DNA of 42,708 nucleotides from a virus: positions 1 through 42,708 of the IMG/VR virus record IMGVR_UViG_3300007960_000047. One strand, written 5' to 3'. Both the position numbers and the translations under genes were made by a program. This document shows positions 15,001 to 23,910 of the stretch, one piece after another; position 1 is the first letter of the stretch; each line of letters begins with the position of its first letter. Under the pieces are notes generated by a model. That model was given only the letters and a program-made list of their open reading frames with translations, was not told the DNA's origin and made no database searches.

Positions 15001-16867
15001 GCTTGGCTTTGTCTACAGCCTCCTGAGCCTTGACCAGTTTCTTATTGGCCTCGGCCACACGCTCAACCTGAGTAAGCTCACGCTCGCTACCCTGCTTACC
15101 ACGCTGGATAACAGTACCATCTTCCAGTGTAACCTGTCGGACAGTACCGCCGGTAGCCTTGACAGTAGTACCATCCAGCTTCTGAACTTCAAGACTCCAC
15201 TGAAGGTAGGTACCACCGCCCTTGATCTTCTGTCGCTTCGCCTTAGCAGAGATGATCTTACCCTCGTAAGCGTCACCCTTCTTGGGTTTGATTTCGACAA
15301 TAGACTTATCGCTAAAGTCAGCCTGAGTAAACGGACGGACAAAGACCTTCTTGACAGGATTCAGTGCGTCCAGATATTCTGCACGGGCTTCAACCTCAGC
15401 CTTCTTAGCCTGGGACCACGCCGTATCCGGTAGTTTGCTGAACAGTTCATCCATGTCACCATCAAGCATACGCATAAACTGGTCGAGATCCCCGGCCTCT
15501 TCCATAGCCATGCCGAAGAACTTGGTGTTGATGAACTCTTCCAGTTCTGCCTTGCTAGGAACACGGGCGATGTAGTTTGTCAGTAGTTCCATACCCTTTG
15601 GTGTCTTACCAAGCATGGAGTTCTGGATGAGAGCCACGTTGGAGTCGTAGTCACCACCACTGCGTGTAGCACGGAGGACGTTGTACGCCTTCTCCATGTC
15701 ACCGACCAACTGAGGATCAAGAGCATCGTCGGGGGTGATACGACCAGAGTTAATCATGCTCTGGAGGTGCTCACTCACTGCGGTGTTCTTATTGTGCAAC
15801 ATGTACTCAGACACGTTGTGGTGAATGGGTCGTCCCATTGCCCTAGACACTAGAGAAGACAAGGCAAAGGCAAACAGACCGCTGGCTCCCAGACGGCCAA
15901 GGCTAACCCTAAAGTCATCATCCTCTTCTACAAGACCAAACCGAATGTTTGTTTCATGCTCGGCATACTGGAGGGCAAGATCCTGGCCCATGTTGCTGAG
16001 GGTAGTCGTACCTACCAGCACACGGCGAGCCCATGCGTCCTGAATAGGAACACCTGCCTCTACCAGACCCTCGATAATACGCCCCTCGTTGAACCGCTGG
16101 GCCATACGAGAAAACTTAGTAGATAGGTTGTTGCTGAGTTCACGAACAACCGAACTTTTACCGCCAAGACGGCCAAGGGTGCGGCCAACACGGGAAGTCG
16201 CCACCCTAGCCGCAGCCTTACCGCTGACAGACACCACACCAGCGGTACCCAGCGAAAAGATGTTTGCAGGATCGGTAATGACATCACCCAGGAACGCAAG
16301 ACCACCAGCCACAGTGTACGCGAAACCGTGATCTGCTGCGTAACCTTCAAGCATGGCGTCTACACGACTACGCTCGACCACTTCTTGGTGCAACTTGTTC
16401 AGTTTGTAGGGATCGTTGTTGGTCTGCCGCAGGATACGATCCTCGTCCAGCCCCATCTGCTCGTAGATACGTTTAGTATTGGGGTCCACGGTGTCCCACA
16501 CCTGCTTAGCCGTAGCCTCAGATAGAGGGACAGGACCATCAGCGGTAAGAACATTGCCTCCGCTTACCTCACCGATAAACCCGTAGGTGCGATCAGTAAG
16601 AGCGGACAGCCACTGGGTGCCGGTAGCAAGATACCACCGGTCACCCACGTAGCCTGCCCCACGCTGAGTCCGCAGACCGGCAGCAGTGAGTACACCACCA
16701 GTCATACGTGGAGCCACGGGGGCTGCCAGTCCGTCTCTGTCAAAGTATTGGACGTTCCAGTCAATTTCTCCCGCCTGCTTAGTGACAATTTCTTCCGCCA
16801 CTCTCGCGGGAGAGAAGAAGGTGGAGTCAGTGCCAACCGGAGTCAGCAGATAATCGGGAGTAGACAT
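12044..16867 (-). CDS. internal virion (ejection) protein, T7 gp16-like
   Basis: The largest protein, 1607 residues. By position it corresponds to T7 gp16 (1318 residues), the core protein ejected into the cell to build the trans-envelope DNA channel. It is mostly helical, with Ala/Gly-rich hydrophobic stretches at about 185-215 and again near residues 1350-1450 (FMFISFPTAF, FTYLGIYLFGELM), and a Pro/Asn/Asp-rich tail. I do not see the lytic transglycosylase motif that T7 gp16 carries near its N-terminus, so cell-wall opening may depend on another protein. AAGGAG lies four bases upstream. It follows gp15- and gp14-like genes, as in T7. Confidence 0.85.
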   Translation of the reverse strand: MSTPDYLLTPVGTDSTFFSPARVAEEIVTKQAGEIDWNVQYFDRDGLAAPVAPRMTGGVLTAAGLRTQRGAGYVGDRWYLATGTQWLSALTDRTYGFIGEVSGGNVLTADGPVPLSEATAKQVWDTVDPNTKRIYEQMGLDEDRILRQTNNDPYKLNKLHQEVVERSRVDAMLEGYAADHGFAYTVAGGLAFLGDVITDPANIFSLGTAGVVSVSGKAAARVATSRVGRTLGRLGGKSSVVRELSNNLSTKFSRMAQRFNEGRIIEGLVEAGVPIQDAWARRVLVGTTTLSNMGQDLALQYAEHETNIRFGLVEEDDDFRVSLGRLGASGLFAFALSSLVSRAMGRPIHHNVSEYMLHNKNTAVSEHLQSMINSGRITPDDALDPQLVGDMEKAYNVLRATRSGGDYDSNVALIQNSMLGKTPKGMELLTNYIARVPSKAELEEFINTKFFGMAMEEAGDLDQFMRMLDGDMDELFSKLPDTAWSQAKKAEVEARAEYLDALNPVKKVFVRPFTQADFSDKSIVEIKPKKGDAYEGKIISAKAKRQKIKGGGTYLQWSLEVQKLDGTTVKATGGTVRQVTLEDGTVIQRGKQGSERELTQVERVAEANKKLVKAQEAVDKAKQSLQLGDVEEVTDPKIKEWLSTDFQTSRVVHLREDKGKMAKRAARVVAEHVNSSDTLGYRATGLLLDGFRKLTWFMNTEDANKIVSNIKKKKELTGFRKLYLTLTSMIDDNGLSAYVVRPDGTAVETAYMRSKKIQGVRARLMQEIEKHLGETTQSNLAEHEAVGVDVMSALANNTPFPTPEAAAIGAAMRNYMDNMGIRATRAGVLPNLIENFLPVKIKDRVMLGKNLDKLSDILVDGSHGGAWRGWIKQYEPNNDGDAPLYRAALFKARIIADPEGNNLADGLKGTYDRVPTRLNELTPDDQDSYMAALRPELKKAAHEALAKRAQGVNIDDIPDADLTTNLYEDAAALRKIEQEFWYSDAVLKNKDFKGLLDTNLNHLTYDYERGIGYQIALQETLAETFGEPVRWQDAVRVLQEMAAGDADAEKLVANLKKLEQIAANRVSPTNRSDILDFLSSFARTVTFSSVPVTIAATEGSVALARAIGTGNIRSMTRAMKILFQTIDRDMLRRFGFAADLEYDDSRIYGMVDAIDSQKNSRATVTMRKIEDATRKFGTEMLMTRRLKSMHFYMSSGLLDNHRTDLSRLSVLNQRFDRSTKEGNRAFLAAARQAGVRPDKAQMMVEAGITSPKRLAAAQEFLKLDPDILAKVPEMERRLYELPTQFQADARELIDGLTNIGVKDAESFVTSVSPNSIRRSDDALANAAFMFISFPTAFVQRTLTRAMAAQGISNWKGFTYLGIYLFGELMSNAFRRVLYNGDKWEDIIQELEEDPLLKAGEAFIRAPLFGPWNIVPATAISMFTGARSYDPMGSAALSRGINAVKSAFKLGQQIADPDADIESESLNRVLNVIPGANMWWLRMPFMLRHFSGFADPVDLLLDQYDPQPTPEINLPVVDVDNSVPFGIQNAPSNFSFVPTFNLGSLPEPTLDIDPDLSNFGQAAPMQTSSNLPSLNQIMQDSRSPLQQTQSGVSDILDYDIDLDDTDIF

Positions 16868-16881
16868 ACGTCTCCTTGTTA

Positions 16882-19749
16882 TTACGGTAGCGGACCAGAC
16901 GGCATACCTCTGGTAAACTCGGCAAGATTCTCATTACCCACCTGTGCAGGGATAACACGGCGAGACTGACCAGCGTAGACAGTGGGATCTTTCTGCTGGA
17001 GTTGGCTGTAGTCGAACGTCCAACTCTTAATAGTTCTGTCGTTACTGCCGGGTACACGCTCACGCAAGAGGACCGCACCGCCCGGACTAGAGTCAAACTC
17101 TGATCGGTACTGAAAGTAGAACCTGCCGCTACCAAAGTATTGCTTAATATCAGTATCAGGATCAAACATTGGCGTACCATCGGTACCGGTAAACGACCTG
17201 AGTGCAGCCTCTGCCGCATCGTACCAGTTATCGTACTGATTATTGGTTGCCAACTTGGCAGCCTGATTGGCACCATCCGGGAACACAGGCTTCGCAAGTT
17301 TAAGTTCAACATCCCTAGCAAACCGCAGCGTATCAGAAGAGATTGGAGATATGCGAGCAGTGTACCCGATCTCAGTGGCTGCTTCAAACACGTTACGGAA
17401 GACACTAGAGTTGGGATCTTTAAACTTATTGGCAAACCACGCCCTGTTTACTTCTTCTTCGGACGACTGGTGAGCCTCCGGGGTAGATCCCAAGATATCA
17501 GACACAATGCGAATACCATTCTGACCCTTGTGGAACATGTAGCCCATGTCCTTAAGAGTCATAATGTTCTTCTCAATAGACTCTTCATCAGTCAACCCAG
17601 GATAGGCACCCATCTGGGTAATGCGGTTACGAAGAGTGTAGTCAAGTTCTTCAGACTTACCGTTGATCTTGACTTTAGTAATAGCCTTGTTCCACTCTCG
17701 CTCACCTTCGGTGGTAGCCAGTTTGGCATTGAACTCTTCAACCTGTTGCCATTCTTGGCTAAACAGTTCCTGCTTACGCTCAAGATCAGCCTGAGTAAAC
17801 TCCAGATTACCCTTGAGTCGCAGGAGTACGGCACCAAGTGTCTGATTGTTTGCTGAGTCACTGTACCTCGTCAACTGCTCGAAACTCATTTGTCCTGTGC
17901 GGACCAGCAGTCGCCTGAAGTTTTCAGTTGGAGTGTCAGTACCGTTAATCTCTGTAAGCCACGCCTCATCCGCAGCAGCCATACGGGCCGCAGTCAGAAT
18001 GGGCCGCTCGAACTGAACAGCGGCATCCCACATCTTGTTGCGTGCCTCTGCAATCTTGACTCTGTTCCCTTCCTTAAGGGCAGACTCCAGATTCTGGGCA
18101 CTGCGGTAGTAGTTGGTGATCATCTGCGTGGAGAACGCACTGGTCATTTCCTCTTCGTTGGCTTCCAACTTAAGGATGTATGCTTCCAGTTGTTCTGGAT
18201 TGGTGATGGGCGTACCGCCACGACGCAAGATCTCTTCGTTCAGAACAGCAGTGACCTGCACCGGGGTGGCCTGAATAGCAGCCTCAGGTTCATCCAGTAC
18301 AAGATTAGCGGGAGCAAGGTCTTTATTCCACTGACCACTAACTGAACCGGGGTCAGTCAACTGTGCAATTGCTTGGTCCCGTTTGTTAGCAATTCTGCTC
18401 ATACGAGCAGGACCAGTCGAGTTACCAAGGATGGTTTCGTAGCGTTTAGCAACTTGTCCAATAAAACTTGGATGCTGCGTTAGGTAATTCCACCCGCCGT
18501 TTACCTCATCTTGGGCTACGGCTTTACGGTAGGACTCTTTGCTTGTCTGGTTAAGTGCTTCTTGCAGATGGTTTTCAAGCATGTCACGGTTAGCTTTGTA
18601 GATCAGACGATCCCTAGCCGTCATGTCTGCACCGCCGCCTGCTGGGTATTCAGTTATGGCAATCATACCACTGACCGCGTATTTCTCAATCAGTCTTTCT
18701 TTGATCGAGTTGATACCCCTCTGGAGATCACCACCGTTCTTCTGACCCGGCTGAATAGACTCTTGAATCTTGTTCAGTGTCTGGGTATATTGGGTAAGAT
18801 CATTTAGCGAAACGACAGTGTCAACATCACCAATGTTACCGTCAATCCATTCCAGTGCTCTGGCTTGGACAAGGTGCCTGTCTTGGTTAAGATCCAGACC
18901 GTTAAGCACGTTTTCAAAGTCAGACCCAGGCAGATTTACAAGAGTGATAGTAGCTGCCTGAATAGACTCCTCTTTGGTAGACTTGTCGGCCTTTTGTTGA
19001 ACCTCTGCGTCCTGTCGGATAACCTCAACAAACAGTCTGTGCTGTGCTGCGACAAACCTACCGTCAATCTGTTCTTGAACTTCAGGACCAAACTCTTCTG
19101 GTAGATTCAACTGTTCGTCGGTCATAGTATCACGGAGGTGTTTTCCGATACTATTCATCAGGGCTTCAGGCCCACCATCTGCTGACCTGTAGGTGGCGAT
19201 GAATTCATCCATCGTCAGTTTGGTAGCGGAGGTCTTAATGACTGTCTCGTCTAGAAAGTTGCCAGTAGAGTTGACAAACCAACGCTCGGCACGGTCCTGC
19301 TGCTGCTTACGGTACTCCCGAAGATCAACAGCGGCATGGACTTCAGCCTGACCGATTAGGTTAGCCCAGTCCGCCTGCCGTTTGGTGCCACTAAACTGAG
19401 CAGAAGCCACCGTGTTGAACGCATTAATCTGCGTCTGGATAGCTGCTGCCTTCTCTTCGTAGTCATCGTCGTTAGGATCAAGCGTACGCAGTTCCGTGTC
19501 AAGTTCGAGAACACGGGAGGAGGCTACCTCCCATGCCTGTTCCACTTCCTGTTCCTGCTTACGGGTAGCAAACTGTCCGTACACGCTAGCAGCCTGACCG
19601 ACTGACTGTAGTACACCCAGCAACTGGGCAGCCGTCTGGTCAACACCTACGCTGCTGGCAAAGATCTGCCGCTGGGTAGGCTCCGGGGCCAACGCCCCTA
19701 ACTGACCGGGGCTAGACACCGGAAGGGATTGCGTCTGGATACGACTCAT
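16882..19749 (-). CDS. internal virion protein, T7 gp15-like
   Basis: A 955-residue, mostly alpha-helical protein. By gene order it is the T7 gp15 equivalent (747 residues), a core component that forms part of the ejection channel with the gp14- and gp16-like proteins. The N-terminal region (about 35-130) is Gln/Glu-rich and heptad-like (TRKQEQEVEQAWEVASSRVL). No catalytic motif is evident. The start overlaps the stop of the gp14-like gene (TGATG) and has GGAGG six bases upstream. The identification rests on synteny, size and composition rather than a recognised domain. Confidence 0.82.
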   Translation of the reverse strand: MSRIQTQSLPVSSPGQLGALAPEPTQRQIFASSVGVDQTAAQLLGVLQSVGQAASVYGQFATRKQEQEVEQAWEVASSRVLELDTELRTLDPNDDDYEEKAAAIQTQINAFNTVASAQFSGTKRQADWANLIGQAEVHAAVDLREYRKQQQDRAERWFVNSTGNFLDETVIKTSATKLTMDEFIATYRSADGGPEALMNSIGKHLRDTMTDEQLNLPEEFGPEVQEQIDGRFVAAQHRLFVEVIRQDAEVQQKADKSTKEESIQAATITLVNLPGSDFENVLNGLDLNQDRHLVQARALEWIDGNIGDVDTVVSLNDLTQYTQTLNKIQESIQPGQKNGGDLQRGINSIKERLIEKYAVSGMIAITEYPAGGGADMTARDRLIYKANRDMLENHLQEALNQTSKESYRKAVAQDEVNGGWNYLTQHPSFIGQVAKRYETILGNSTGPARMSRIANKRDQAIAQLTDPGSVSGQWNKDLAPANLVLDEPEAAIQATPVQVTAVLNEEILRRGGTPITNPEQLEAYILKLEANEEEMTSAFSTQMITNYYRSAQNLESALKEGNRVKIAEARNKMWDAAVQFERPILTAARMAAADEAWLTEINGTDTPTENFRRLLVRTGQMSFEQLTRYSDSANNQTLGAVLLRLKGNLEFTQADLERKQELFSQEWQQVEEFNAKLATTEGEREWNKAITKVKINGKSEELDYTLRNRITQMGAYPGLTDEESIEKNIMTLKDMGYMFHKGQNGIRIVSDILGSTPEAHQSSEEEVNRAWFANKFKDPNSSVFRNVFEAATEIGYTARISPISSDTLRFARDVELKLAKPVFPDGANQAAKLATNNQYDNWYDAAEAALRSFTGTDGTPMFDPDTDIKQYFGSGRFYFQYRSEFDSSPGGAVLLRERVPGSNDRTIKSWTFDYSQLQQKDPTVYAGQSRRVIPAQVGNENLAEFTRGMPSGPLP

Positions 19750-20288
19750 CAGAATCCTCCGGGTACGGGCGGACCAAGAATTTCAGGAGGCCCACCGAAT
19801 GTTTGTTTAGTGTTGAGTACCTGACCACTACCAGAGGTAGAAGACGGTAGAGAGTTGCCGATAGACAACCCGGTAGCGAAACCAGAGATACCGCCCTGAA
19901 GACCGGACAGGAAGGGGTTCTCCTTGTTACGATTCTTCTGTGCTTCAGCCCGGCTTTGAATACCAAGGATGTCCATCCACAACTGTGTGTTGATATCTGT
20001 AACTGACTCCGCACCCTGTGCTGCACCCGACACCTCAAGAGCGAGGGACGATGCCGACCGGGCGGCTGACGAGGCTCGGACGGTACCCAAGTAGCGGGCT
20101 TGCTGTAGTGCTACCTCTTCCCGTCGTTCTGCTGCGGCAATCCTTGCCGTTTCCTTTTCCACCCGTGCGGCTTCTGCGATCGCTTTGTTCTGCTGTTGCC
20201 TGGCACGGTTGGCACTTCGTGCCTGACTGTAGGAAAGAGCCCCTCCGATTGCAGCCAGAGTAAGCCCCAGTCCTATTTCGATTCCCAT
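19749..20288 (-). CDS. internal virion protein, T7 gp14-like
   Basis: A 179-residue protein starting MGIEIGLGLTLAAIGGALSYSQA, a hydrophobic N-terminal segment, followed by a long Ala/Gln/Arg/Glu-rich helix (about 20-75) and a Gly/Ser/Pro-rich tail (SIGNSLPSSTSGSG... GPPVPGGF). This plan is typical of T7 gp14, which inserts in the outer membrane as the first part of the DNA-ejection channel. AAAGGA lies seven bases upstream. It lies between tail tubular protein B and the gp15-like gene, the expected place. Confidence 0.82.
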   Translation of the reverse strand: MGIEIGLGLTLAAIGGALSYSQARSANRARQQQNKAIAEAARVEKETARIAAAERREEVALQQARYLGTVRASSAARSASSLALEVSGAAQGAESVTDINTQLWMDILGIQSRAEAQKNRNKENPFLSGLQGGISGFATGLSIGNSLPSSTSGSGQVLNTKQTFGGPPEILGPPVPGGF

Positions 20289-20385
20289 TCTGCAATCCTT
20301 TCTGGCAGTAGGGGCCTAGTATTAACCATTCTCTGTAGTCCTCTTCATACTCTTCTTCATCCTCCCAGTTACTTACTCTCGTCAT
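20035..20385 (-). CDS. doubtful small ORF between tail tubular B and gp14-like gene
   Basis: A 116-codon frame starting MTRVSNWEDEEEYEEDYREW. Its first 32 codons occupy the 97-nt gap between genes and encode a very acidic peptide; the rest overlaps the gp14-like gene in another frame and has shadow-like composition (Gly/Arg/Cys-rich). GGTGA, a partial ribosome site, precedes the start. T7 has gene 13 here, but there is no similarity to its acetyltransferase-like product. A real short acidic peptide is possible; the full frame is probably not conserved. Confidence 0.25.
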   Translation of the reverse strand: MTRVSNWEDEEEYEEDYREWLILGPYCQKGLQNGNRNRTGAYSGCNRRGSFLQSGTKCQPCQATAEQSDRRSRTGGKGNGKDCRSRTTGRGSTTASPLLGYRPSLVSRPVGIVPRS

Positions 20386-20386
20386 C

Positions 20387-22633
20387 TTATTTCACCGGGT
20401 TGGTCCGCTGCGGGACGAAATCGCCGATATACTCCAGTTTGGTAAGGAGGACTGGATACGGACTGGCGTTCTTGAGTACGATACTGGTGTCCTGACTGTT
20501 GCCAAACACCCGGACATTGAAACGACCGTAGTCGCTACGGTTTAGCACACCGATAACAGAGGAGCCAATACGGCTGCTGTTGTAGGCAAACGTCTTAGTA
20601 TCACGGTTCTTAGGCGTAACCTCAACCTCGTAACTGGTAGTGTCCTCATGTCGGACCTCCATAGTACGGATCTGGAAGTTACCCTGCACCGCTTGGTTCT
20701 GCTGATCTCTGACAATAGGCTGGCTGAGTTCACAACTCATCTCGTACAGTACGCCAACCACTGCGTCATTAGCATCATACCTGCCCTGTAGGGTGATCAG
20801 GGTATCACTGCCGTCCACCTCGACACCCACAGGCTTGATAGTCTGTCCTGCCTTGTCACCCCAACTACGGAGAACGACACGGTAGGCAGTCTCATCCAAT
20901 TCATTATCTGCCTTACCCGTCAGGGTGTAGGTAGTCAGGTTGGTACCGGAGTCGTACACACCCGTCAGGGTCTGCTTGGCATCCATTGTCACACCAAAGT
21001 CCAGCGGGGACTCTGCGTTGGGCACCTGAATGTCCACATACTCCAACCATATCTTACCCAATCGTTGGTGGATAATGTACAGTTTGGTTCTGCGGACACT
21101 CAGGCCGATAATCTTGCAGTCCACACCTGTGTAGTTGTACATACGCCAGCGTGCAAACGCAGACTGTAACTTCTGGTTGACATCCCAGTGGTAGTGGTAA
21201 ATGTAGATGTCTGACGAATCCTTGGCTGCCATAAAGGCCATGCCTTGGTTCTGATCTACAGTCTGGTAGAAAATGTCGGTAGGTAGATACTCCTGACACT
21301 GAATCGTAGCCTCGATAGCGAGGTTGCTGTCTGAGCCGAAGTCGTAGAAGTATTCCCACAGTGCCCCGTGGTTAGGCTTGTTCTCTGTAAACAGGATCTG
21401 TTGTCCTGCCAACTTAGGGCGCACCAAGTCAGAAGATCGGTATCCAGTAGTCGTCTGAAGATTGGTGCTGGAGGGAGAGAAGATATCCCTAGTCGTCACC
21501 TCGTGCTGGGTAGATTGGCTACCAAAGACAAGGATGCGATCATTCATTGGAATCAACCACTGCACTTGGTTAGCCTCAGGACCAGGCATAGTCAGGGTGA
21601 TAGGATCTGAGTCGGTAACATTCGTGTAGTCGTCCACCCAGAAGTTGAACAGGTCACCAGCCTGAGAGGCGACGAGAGCAGTCTCGCTACCGATCCACAG
21701 ACGATCTTGGAAGATGCAGATGTCCTTGATCGTTTCACCGATAAACGCAGGAGACGGGTTAGTCGCCGTGTCCCCAGACAAACGCTTGTTCCAGTCAATC
21801 GTGTCAATCTCAAACACACCAGCAGAGGTACGCACAATCTTGAACGGCATCAGATCCGGTGAGATAGTGTTGCCAGAAGCGTTTGCTTCCAGTCGTTCGT
21901 ACCACGGGCCGTCAAGGTTGTCCACATCCAGACCGCTACCGTCGTCGTCTGCCAGTGCAATGACTTCGTAGTATCCCGTAGGGTATCCAACCTGTCCACT
22001 TATCAAGTGGATAATGTCACCAATGCTGTGAAACTTAGCTCCATCGTGAGGCGGATGCCCGGATGGCCCAGCGTTGTATTCCGGGGGAACAGAAAGTTCA
22101 GTTTCTACATAGCCAGTAGTGCGGGACACTGTACCTTCTACCGCAGTGGGCACCTTGGTGTTCACCACGATAGTGGTGTTACCGTAGGTGATAGCCTTGA
22201 GTTTGTCACGGGAGGCAGTGCTTGCCGTAGCACGAAGGTACGCACTGACATCTACCCATCTAGTAGCGTCAGCCACGTTGATCGTCTCTTTGCTACCGTC
22301 TGACAGGTTAAAGATTTGTAGGCCCTTGCCTGTCATGACCAGAGTAGATAGGTCATTAGCCGGGGTGGTGTCACACTCGTCATCGTCAATCAGCAACACG
22401 TAGTCTTCATCCCCGTAGGAGAAGAAGTGAGTAAACATGTTGGTGTTGAGCGTAAGATCGTGAGCCCAGTCCAGTGCAGCAACATGGTGCGTACCGGGAC
22501 GCTTCTCCAGTCCACGCTGGATCTTCAGGATTACATTGTCTGCCGACTTGAACTGGTTGTCCAGCCGACTATCGTATGGTTGGGTAGACACACCGCCGTT
22601 CAGCGGGGCTACGGGCAACCTCATGTTAGGCAT
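20387..22633 (-). CDS. tail tubular protein B (T7 gp12-like nozzle)
   Basis: A 748-residue protein (T7 gp12: 794) that forms the distal tail nozzle. The N-terminus has the characteristic MRLPVAPLNGGVSTQPYDSR and NVILKIQRGLEKRPGT, typical of the family, and the middle has IGSETALVASQAGDLFNFW, a common nozzle-protein motif. The rest is beta-rich. The start at 22633 is chosen because AAGGGG lies five bases upstream and the family begins there; the frame continues further but without a ribosome site. It follows the 52-residue ORF and tail tubular A and precedes the ejection proteins. Confidence 0.93.
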   Translation of the reverse strand: MPNMRLPVAPLNGGVSTQPYDSRLDNQFKSADNVILKIQRGLEKRPGTHHVAALDWAHDLTLNTNMFTHFFSYGDEDYVLLIDDDECDTTPANDLSTLVMTGKGLQIFNLSDGSKETINVADATRWVDVSAYLRATASTASRDKLKAITYGNTTIVVNTKVPTAVEGTVSRTTGYVETELSVPPEYNAGPSGHPPHDGAKFHSIGDIIHLISGQVGYPTGYYEVIALADDDGSGLDVDNLDGPWYERLEANASGNTISPDLMPFKIVRTSAGVFEIDTIDWNKRLSGDTATNPSPAFIGETIKDICIFQDRLWIGSETALVASQAGDLFNFWVDDYTNVTDSDPITLTMPGPEANQVQWLIPMNDRILVFGSQSTQHEVTTRDIFSPSSTNLQTTTGYRSSDLVRPKLAGQQILFTENKPNHGALWEYFYDFGSDSNLAIEATIQCQEYLPTDIFYQTVDQNQGMAFMAAKDSSDIYIYHYHWDVNQKLQSAFARWRMYNYTGVDCKIIGLSVRRTKLYIIHQRLGKIWLEYVDIQVPNAESPLDFGVTMDAKQTLTGVYDSGTNLTTYTLTGKADNELDETAYRVVLRSWGDKAGQTIKPVGVEVDGSDTLITLQGRYDANDAVVGVLYEMSCELSQPIVRDQQNQAVQGNFQIRTMEVRHEDTTSYEVEVTPKNRDTKTFAYNSSRIGSSVIGVLNRSDYGRFNVRVFGNSQDTSIVLKNASPYPVLLTKLEYIGDFVPQRTNPVK

Positions 22634-22634
22634 C

Positions 22635-22793
22635 TTAACCCCTTTCGAGAGCCATGTGTTCCCAATTCCCAATCTCGTCTTCCAATTGCCACAGCAGCAT
22701 ACCGACCTTGTGCATCCAGTCAGGCCCAAGCAGGGTCAGCAGGAGGTTCTCGTTACCGTTGTACAGTGCGTCGATAATCTTGGAAGTGTTCAT
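22635..22793 (-). CDS. hypothetical 52-aa protein between tail tubular A and B
   Basis: A short, probably helical protein: MNTSKIIDALYNGNENLLLT, then LLGPDWMHKVGMLLWQLEDE and EHMALERG. The start has AAGGA six bases upstream, and the gene sits 9 nt after tail tubular A and ends 1 nt before tail tubular B, whose ribosome site lies in its last codons. The tight packing argues it is translated. No family recognised; it could be a tail-assembly factor or simply a coupling ORF. Confidence 0.6.
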   Translation of the reverse strand: MNTSKIIDALYNGNENLLLTLLGPDWMHKVGMLLWQLEDEIGNWEHMALERG

Positions 22794-22802
22794 TGGGTTT
22801 CC

Positions 22803-23372
22803 TTAGTTACGAACTCGGAAAGTGTTGGTCTTAAGATCAGTCGTGTTCAGCCAACTACGGTTGCGGGTGCTGGTGAGTTTAGCCATAGCAATAGCCTTAC
22901 TCTTCATAGCACGCACACGGAGTCGCTGATCAACTTCTGGATCACCCTTCACATCTGCCTGATACATCTGGGCAGCCTGATCGGTGATCATGTACTGGAA
23001 CGCAGGATCAAGGTCTGTAAACACAGGCTCGTAGATCACCCGCAGTTTAACACTGGAGGTGAACTGGTCTGTGTTGTTGTCGATATCGTACAGGTAGTTA
23101 CCCCTGCGTACCAGCCTGCGTTCACGATCTGTGTCTCGTCCGTCCACCCGTAGAATACCGGGGGCGAGGACAATCTTGTTCTCTGTAGTAGGGTACAGTT
23201 CGATCTGAACTTCATCCCCATACTCTATAGCATACTGTGTGAGCATTTCATCCAGAATAGCTTCGGCAATACTGGTGTCGTTCGTCCCGTCTGTCACAAG
23301 AGACGACACAGGCTGCTCACCGTTGCTACGCAAGATTCGGTTGACTGCATCCAGTCGAGTTAACTGAGCCAT
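22803..23372 (-). CDS. tail tubular protein A (T7 gp11-like adaptor)
   Basis: The 189-residue adaptor ring between portal and nozzle (T7 gp11: 196). It shows the family pattern MAQLTRLDAVNRILRSNGEQPVSSL, then DTSIAEAILDEMLTQYA, an IELYPTTENKIVLAPGILRV strand region, DFxxLDPAFQYMITDQAA-type helix and a basic C-terminus. The Met at 23372 is chosen: AGGAG lies seven bases upstream and the family begins there. It is the first gene after the terminator that follows the capsid genes, so its expression depends on read-through or processing. Confidence 0.92.
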   Translation of the reverse strand: MAQLTRLDAVNRILRSNGEQPVSSLVTDGTNDTSIAEAILDEMLTQYAIEYGDEVQIELYPTTENKIVLAPGILRVDGRDTDRERRLVRRGNYLYDIDNNTDQFTSSVKLRVIYEPVFTDLDPAFQYMITDQAAQMYQADVKGDPEVDQRLRVRAMKSKAIAMAKLTSTRNRSWLNTTDLKTNTFRVRN

Positions 23373-23390
23373 GCTGAATCTCCTGTGTAA

Positions 23391-23427
23391 GAAAAGGCTG
23401 ACCACCAGTTTCCTGATGGTCTAGCCT
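23391..23427 (-). terminator. intrinsic terminator after capsid genes (Tphi position)
   Basis: On the minus strand a 13-bp stem (AGGCT, then GACCATCAG pairing with CTGGTGGTC and AGCCT; one bulge, one G-U pair) closes a GAAA loop and is followed by TTTTC. T7 has its terminator Tphi at the same place, between gene 10 and gene 11. It overlaps the leader of tail tubular A. Late tail genes must be reached by read-through. Confidence 0.85.
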
Positions 23428-23440
23428 GAGTGAGGAACCA

Positions 23441-23491
23441 GGGTCTACCTACGGTAAACCCAAGAGAAAGGAGGCGTATCTACAAGTAGAT
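23441..23491 (-). other. two further hairpins upstream of the capsid terminator
   Basis: A 9-bp stem with a 3-nt loop (23441-23449 with 23453-23461) and a 6-bp ATCTAC/GTAGAT palindrome (23478-23491). With the terminator they make three stem-loops in a row between the 128-residue protein and tail tubular A. They may be RNA-processing sites or raise termination efficiency. Confidence 0.5.
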
Positions 23492-23505
23492 CCGAAGGAG
23501 GCAGG

Positions 23506-23892
23506 TTAGGCAAGACGGACGAGGAGCAGAGCAATAGTACCGTCGCCGTTAGCGATCGACACATTACCAGCCGAAGTCACACCAAGAGCAATGTCGGTAT
23601 TCACAACGCCCAGCGTGCCGTCGTTGTCAGTAATGAAGCCAGCACCGCCGAACAGTTTAGTCACAGCAGCACCGTCCGACTCTACAACAAACTGAGCAAA
23701 GGTGACATCGGAAGTCGTAGCGGTCTCAGCCACAATCAGGAAAACCGCACCCTTAAGGTCAGCGGCTTTACCAAGAATGACAGTCTCGTCATCGGCCATT
23801 GCCAGAGTTCGAGCCGTACCCGGCTGGAAGTTCTGCCACGACGCATCGCCAGTCGCATCGTACTCGTTAAAAGCGTTAATTTCGATAGGCAT
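23506..23892 (-). CDS. putative capsid-associated (decoration) protein, 128 aa
   Basis: A Gly/Ala/Thr/Val-rich beta protein starting MPIEINAFNEYDATGDASWQ, with TARTLAMADDETVILGKAAD and VTFAQFVVESDGAAVTKLFGG. It lies 18 nt after the capsid gene and just before the terminator, so it is made with the capsid at high level. Its size, all-beta character and place suggest a decoration or head-stabilising protein, but no family is recognised. An AAAGGA-type site lies upstream of the start. Confidence 0.5.
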   Translation of the reverse strand: MPIEINAFNEYDATGDASWQNFQPGTARTLAMADDETVILGKAADLKGAVFLIVAETATTSDVTFAQFVVESDGAAVTKLFGGAGFITDNDGTLGVVNTDIALGVTSAGNVSIANGDGTIALLLVRLA

Positions 23893-23910
23893 GGATATGG
23901 TTCCTTTCTA

